DNA of 64,000 nt, from assembly GCF_003352465.1 (NCBI RefSeq), contig NZ_CP031153.1, positions 3,744,001 through 3,808,000 on the forward strand. The letters are read 5' to 3'. A model generated the notes under the pieces. The model did not search any database. It worked only from the letters and a program-made list of their open reading frames with translations, and was not told where the DNA came from. Positions 61,693 through 64,000 of the stretch are shown piece after piece. Origin of the DNA: Kordia sp. SMS9. GTDB lineage: Bacteria > Bacteroidota > Bacteroidia > Flavobacteriales > Flavobacteriaceae. Within the stretch, counting starts at the first letter, position 1. Every line of letters starts with the position of its first letter. A program made the translations under genes and the position numbers.

Positions 61693-63348
61693 CTATGTTG
61701 CAAATTTGCGTTTTCGAAGGTAAGTGAATACAAATCCAAAAATTGCTAAGATTCCCAACGGAAAGCCAATGTTTATCCACTGCCAGTAGGTTTTTTCGTC
61801 GGTTACTTTTTGACTGTCCAAAAAGGCCAATTTTAATTCTTTCGATCGAATGTTTATAAGTCCCGTATTGTCCAACAAGTAATTTACCGAATTTAATAGG
61901 AATTCTTTGTTTCCGTATTGCCGTTGTGTAATGATATCGAAGCCCAATTCTTGCGGTTGTCCACGCGAAATTTGATTTTTAATCACATCACCATCAGAAA
62001 CGACCAACATTTTAGCATCTCCTGCTGTTTTTGGGTTTTTCAATGGAAATGGCTTCACACGATTTTTATAGGCAGATTCAAAAGTTCCTTCTACTAAAAC
62101 AGCCAAATTTTGATTTCCTTTTCCTTGATAGGTTTCTGGTAAAGGTTCGTTTTCAATGATACTTAAAGAGATTTCTTTAGGAATTCCGATGAGTTTTGAT
62201 TGTGGCGAACTTTTCAATAATACGGTTTTTTTTGGTCCGTTTTTCAATGTGTCGATCTGATTGGCAAACTCAAAACGCACTAAATTTGTATTGTTCGTTA
62301 TTGGATGATTCAAATCGGTTTGTGCTAACGGATTGTAACGCCATTGTACAGGCAAATATTGTGCATTGCTACCTTCACCGAATTCCATTCCGATGGCAGC
62401 ACATTGCATGTCGTTTACGAGTTTCGGATTGATGCGAATTCCGTATTCAAAAAACAAATCGGTCAATCCTAAATCGCGTGGAAATCCGAGTGTTTTTCCT
62501 TTTTGACGAATGCTGTCCAGTTCCGCTTGTGCCGTTTCTACCAACCATACCGATTTTCCTCCTTGCATGGTGTATTGATCTAAAATGTATTTCTCTTCAT
62601 CAGAAAATTTAGTCGTTGGTTTCGGAATGATGGCTAAGTCAAAACGATTCAGATTCTCCAAAGATTTTTCAGGATTTTCTGGAAATGCTTTCAGATCGAA
62701 CGGCGCAATGCGATAGTATTCTCGTAAGCTTTTTATAAAACTAGCAATGTAGATATCGTCTAATTCGCCATTTCCTCTTAAAATAGCAATCGTTTGTTTT
62801 TGAATGATGGTTAATTTGCTAAAAGCATCGGCAAATGCATATTCCAAATGTTGCACGGAACTTGCAATTTTTTCATCCTCAGAATTTGCCAGATTGTTTT
62901 TGTACAACGGAATTTTCACCATTTTTTGATCGTAAATAGCAATTGCCCAAGGATACACGACTTCGCGCGACACTTTATTGGCTATTTCTTCCGTAATATA
63001 GCGCGGTTTCAAATCTTCCTTTTTCAAAAAGTCAATCGCGTCATCTTTGATCGGATCTACAAATTCGTATTCAATATTGTCATTATACGCTGCAAATTCT
63101 TCTAGTAATTGTTCGGTTTCTGAAGCCAATCGTTTGTATTCCGTTGGAATATCTCCTTTAAGAAAAATAGTAATAGAAACGGGCGAATTCACACTTTTTA
63201 CAGTGTTTTTCGCAGCTTCTGATAATGTGTAACGTTTATCTTTAGTTAAATCGAAACGTGCAAATACACTACTAGCAATCATATTCAAAAGGATCAATCC
63301 GACAAAAACGAATACAATCTTAACGGGAATAGGAATTTCTTTTTTCAA
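61693..63348 (-). CDS. gldG: Gliding motility ABC-type protein GldG
   Basis: A 551-aa membrane-anchored protein that with GldF and GldA forms the ABC-type complex needed for gliding in flavobacteria. One N-terminal span (about 8-28; VKIVFVFVGLILLNMIASSV), a long extracytoplasmic GldG/ABC_transp_aux domain (VSITIFLKGDIPTEYKRL, AILRGNGELDDIYI, FDLAIIPKPTTKFSDEEKYI) and a C-terminal span (about 525-545; WINIGFPLGILAIFGFVFTYL) before a basic end. It starts 2 nt after gldF, so translation is coupled. Confidence 0.94.
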   Translation of the reverse strand: MKKEIPIPVKIVFVFVGLILLNMIASSVFARFDLTKDKRYTLSEAAKNTVKSVNSPVSITIFLKGDIPTEYKRLASETEQLLEEFAAYNDNIEYEFVDPIKDDAIDFLKKEDLKPRYITEEIANKVSREVVYPWAIAIYDQKMVKIPLYKNNLANSEDEKIASSVQHLEYAFADAFSKLTIIQKQTIAILRGNGELDDIYIASFIKSLREYYRIAPFDLKAFPENPEKSLENLNRFDLAIIPKPTTKFSDEEKYILDQYTMQGGKSVWLVETAQAELDSIRQKGKTLGFPRDLGLTDLFFEYGIRINPKLVNDMQCAAIGMEFGEGSNAQYLPVQWRYNPLAQTDLNHPITNNTNLVRFEFANQIDTLKNGPKKTVLLKSSPQSKLIGIPKEISLSIIENEPLPETYQGKGNQNLAVLVEGTFESAYKNRVKPFPLKNPKTAGDAKMLVVSDGDVIKNQISRGQPQELGFDIITQRQYGNKEFLLNSVNYLLDNTGLINIRSKELKLAFLDSQKVTDEKTYWQWINIGFPLGILAIFGFVFTYLRKRKFAT

Positions 63349-63350
63349 GC

Positions 63351-64000
63351 TTATCGTTTTTTGAGTTGAACTACAGTTAAGAATAAAAAGAAAATAGTGA
63401 CACTTACAAAGTAAATGACGTCTCTCGTATCAATCACGCCGCGTGCAATACTATCGAAATGCGCTTTCATGCCAAATTTTTCAATCGTAGGATTTAGGTC
63501 ACCGAACATATCTGCGGAAGCGATCCCTTCAAAACCAAAATACATGACAAAACAGATAAAAACCGACGCAATAAACGCTACAATTTGATTCTGCGAAAGC
63601 GTTGAGGTAAACACGCCAATACTGGTATAGGCTGCAATTAAGAATAACAAGCCAAAATAGGAGCCAAGTGTACTGCCAACATCTAAATTCCCGACAGGAT
63701 TTCCCAAACTCCAAACGGTGTACACGTATAATAATGTTGGAATGAGCGCAAGGAGAATCAACACGAATGCTCCAAAATACTTTCCTAAGACAATTTGCCA
63801 ACCAGAAATGGGTTTCGTCAACAATAATTCGAGCGTTCCTAAGCGTTTTTCTTCCGAGAAACTTCGCATGGTAATGGCAGGAATTAAAAAGATTAAAATC
63901 CAAGGTGCAAGTGTGAAAAAGGGCGTTAAATCGGCAAATCCGTAGTTGATGATGTTGAATTCACTTTTAAAAAACCATAAAAATAATCCGTTGAGAATTA
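63351..64000 (-). CDS. gldF: Gliding motility ABC transporter permease GldF (5' end cut by window)
   Basis: The frame is open across the window edge; 216 codons of the C-terminal part are present. Upstream of the first internal Met the sequence continues with NIINYGFADLTPFFTLAPWI and LIFLIPAITMRSFSEEKR, as in GldF, so 63869 is not the start. The visible part has five membrane spans and the GTLELLLTKPISGWQIVLGK loop of ABC-2-type permeases. It works with GldG, encoded 2 nt downstream, and the ATPase GldA, which is not in the window. Confidence 0.93.
   Translation of the reverse strand, partial: ILNGLFLWFFKSEFNIINYGFADLTPFFTLAPWILIFLIPAITMRSFSEEKRLGTLELLLTKPISGWQIVLGKYFGAFVLILLALIPTLLYVYTVWSLGNPVGNLDVGSTLGSYFGLLFLIAAYTSIGVFTSTLSQNQIVAFIASVFICFVMYFGFEGIASADMFGDLNPTIEKFGMKAHFDSIARGVIDTRDVIYFVSVTIFFLFLTVVQLKKR

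Noticed and set aside
1..64000. tRNA, rRNA, integrase or transposase genes
   Set aside because: I looked for tRNA-like folds at spacers, attachment-site repeats and transposase motifs and found none I could support.

Overview
The window is a chromosomal segment of a marine-type member of the Flavobacteriaceae (Bacteroidota). The evidence is the gliding-motility genes gldG and gldF next to dnaN, a type IX secretion sorting domain, a TonB receptor with a carboxypeptidase-like front domain, a secreted PL7 alginate lyase, DUF3857 transglutaminase-like proteins, AT-rich spacers and few Shine-Dalgarno sites. The precursor-peptide leaders and the paralogue array near 56-60 kb remind me of Kordia, but that is an impression from memory, not a test. 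I see no rRNA, tRNA, CRISPR array, transposase or phage genes.

Layout. 1-5.8 kb (mostly minus): two overlapping DUF3857 proteins, then deoC-deoD-histidine phosphatase (deoxynucleoside salvage), then a thioesterase and its TetR regulator with two matching operators. 5.8-6.7 kb: three tandem small Cys-rich precursor peptides with Gly-Gly leaders. 6.8-10.8 kb: membrane adenylate cyclase and clpB. 10.9-13.7 kb: YtxJ-like bacillithiol protein, a membrane AraC regulator, two more Gly-Gly peptides each preceded by the same 28-29 nt element, a terminator and a Lys-rich protein. 13.8-16.9 kb: a translationally coupled pair (membrane protein plus periplasmic-binding receptor with an unknown cytoplasmic domain) and a TauE-type permease. 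17-21.3 kb: alginate lyase behind a perfect 40-bp palindrome, fumarylacetoacetase, glyA.

21.4-26.6 kb (minus): a small duplicated membrane protein, a beta-helix lipoprotein, three tandem paralogues with a Cys-rich cytoplasmic head, one membrane span and an extracytoplasmic carboxypeptidase-like domain, and a small orphan. 26.8-29.7 kb: a duplicated-domain protein, a membrane protein, a histidine kinase and a LuxR-type response regulator. 29.9-36.5 kb: aldose epimerase, UvrD/PcrA helicase, a triple CBM48-like protein, a double retropepsin-like protein and an AraC regulator. 36.7-41.9 kb: a complete hydroxyproline-to-2-oxoglutarate pathway. 42-47.6 kb: a large type IX-secreted FG-GAP protein and a TonB receptor. 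48-54.7 kb: DUF294/CBS protein plus exonuclease, mnmE, YfcC-type carrier plus M20 deacetylase.

54.8-60 kb is the most accessory stretch: a bare LytTR regulator, an Stv-like protein, a small orphan, four paralogues of an unrecognised ~207-aa family and a repeat-containing protein, ending in a stem-loop and a MITE-like element. 60.4-64 kb returns to core genes (dnaN, gldG, partial gldF). Many spacers between 29 and 41 kb carry short interspersed repeats of the kind common in flavobacterial genomes.
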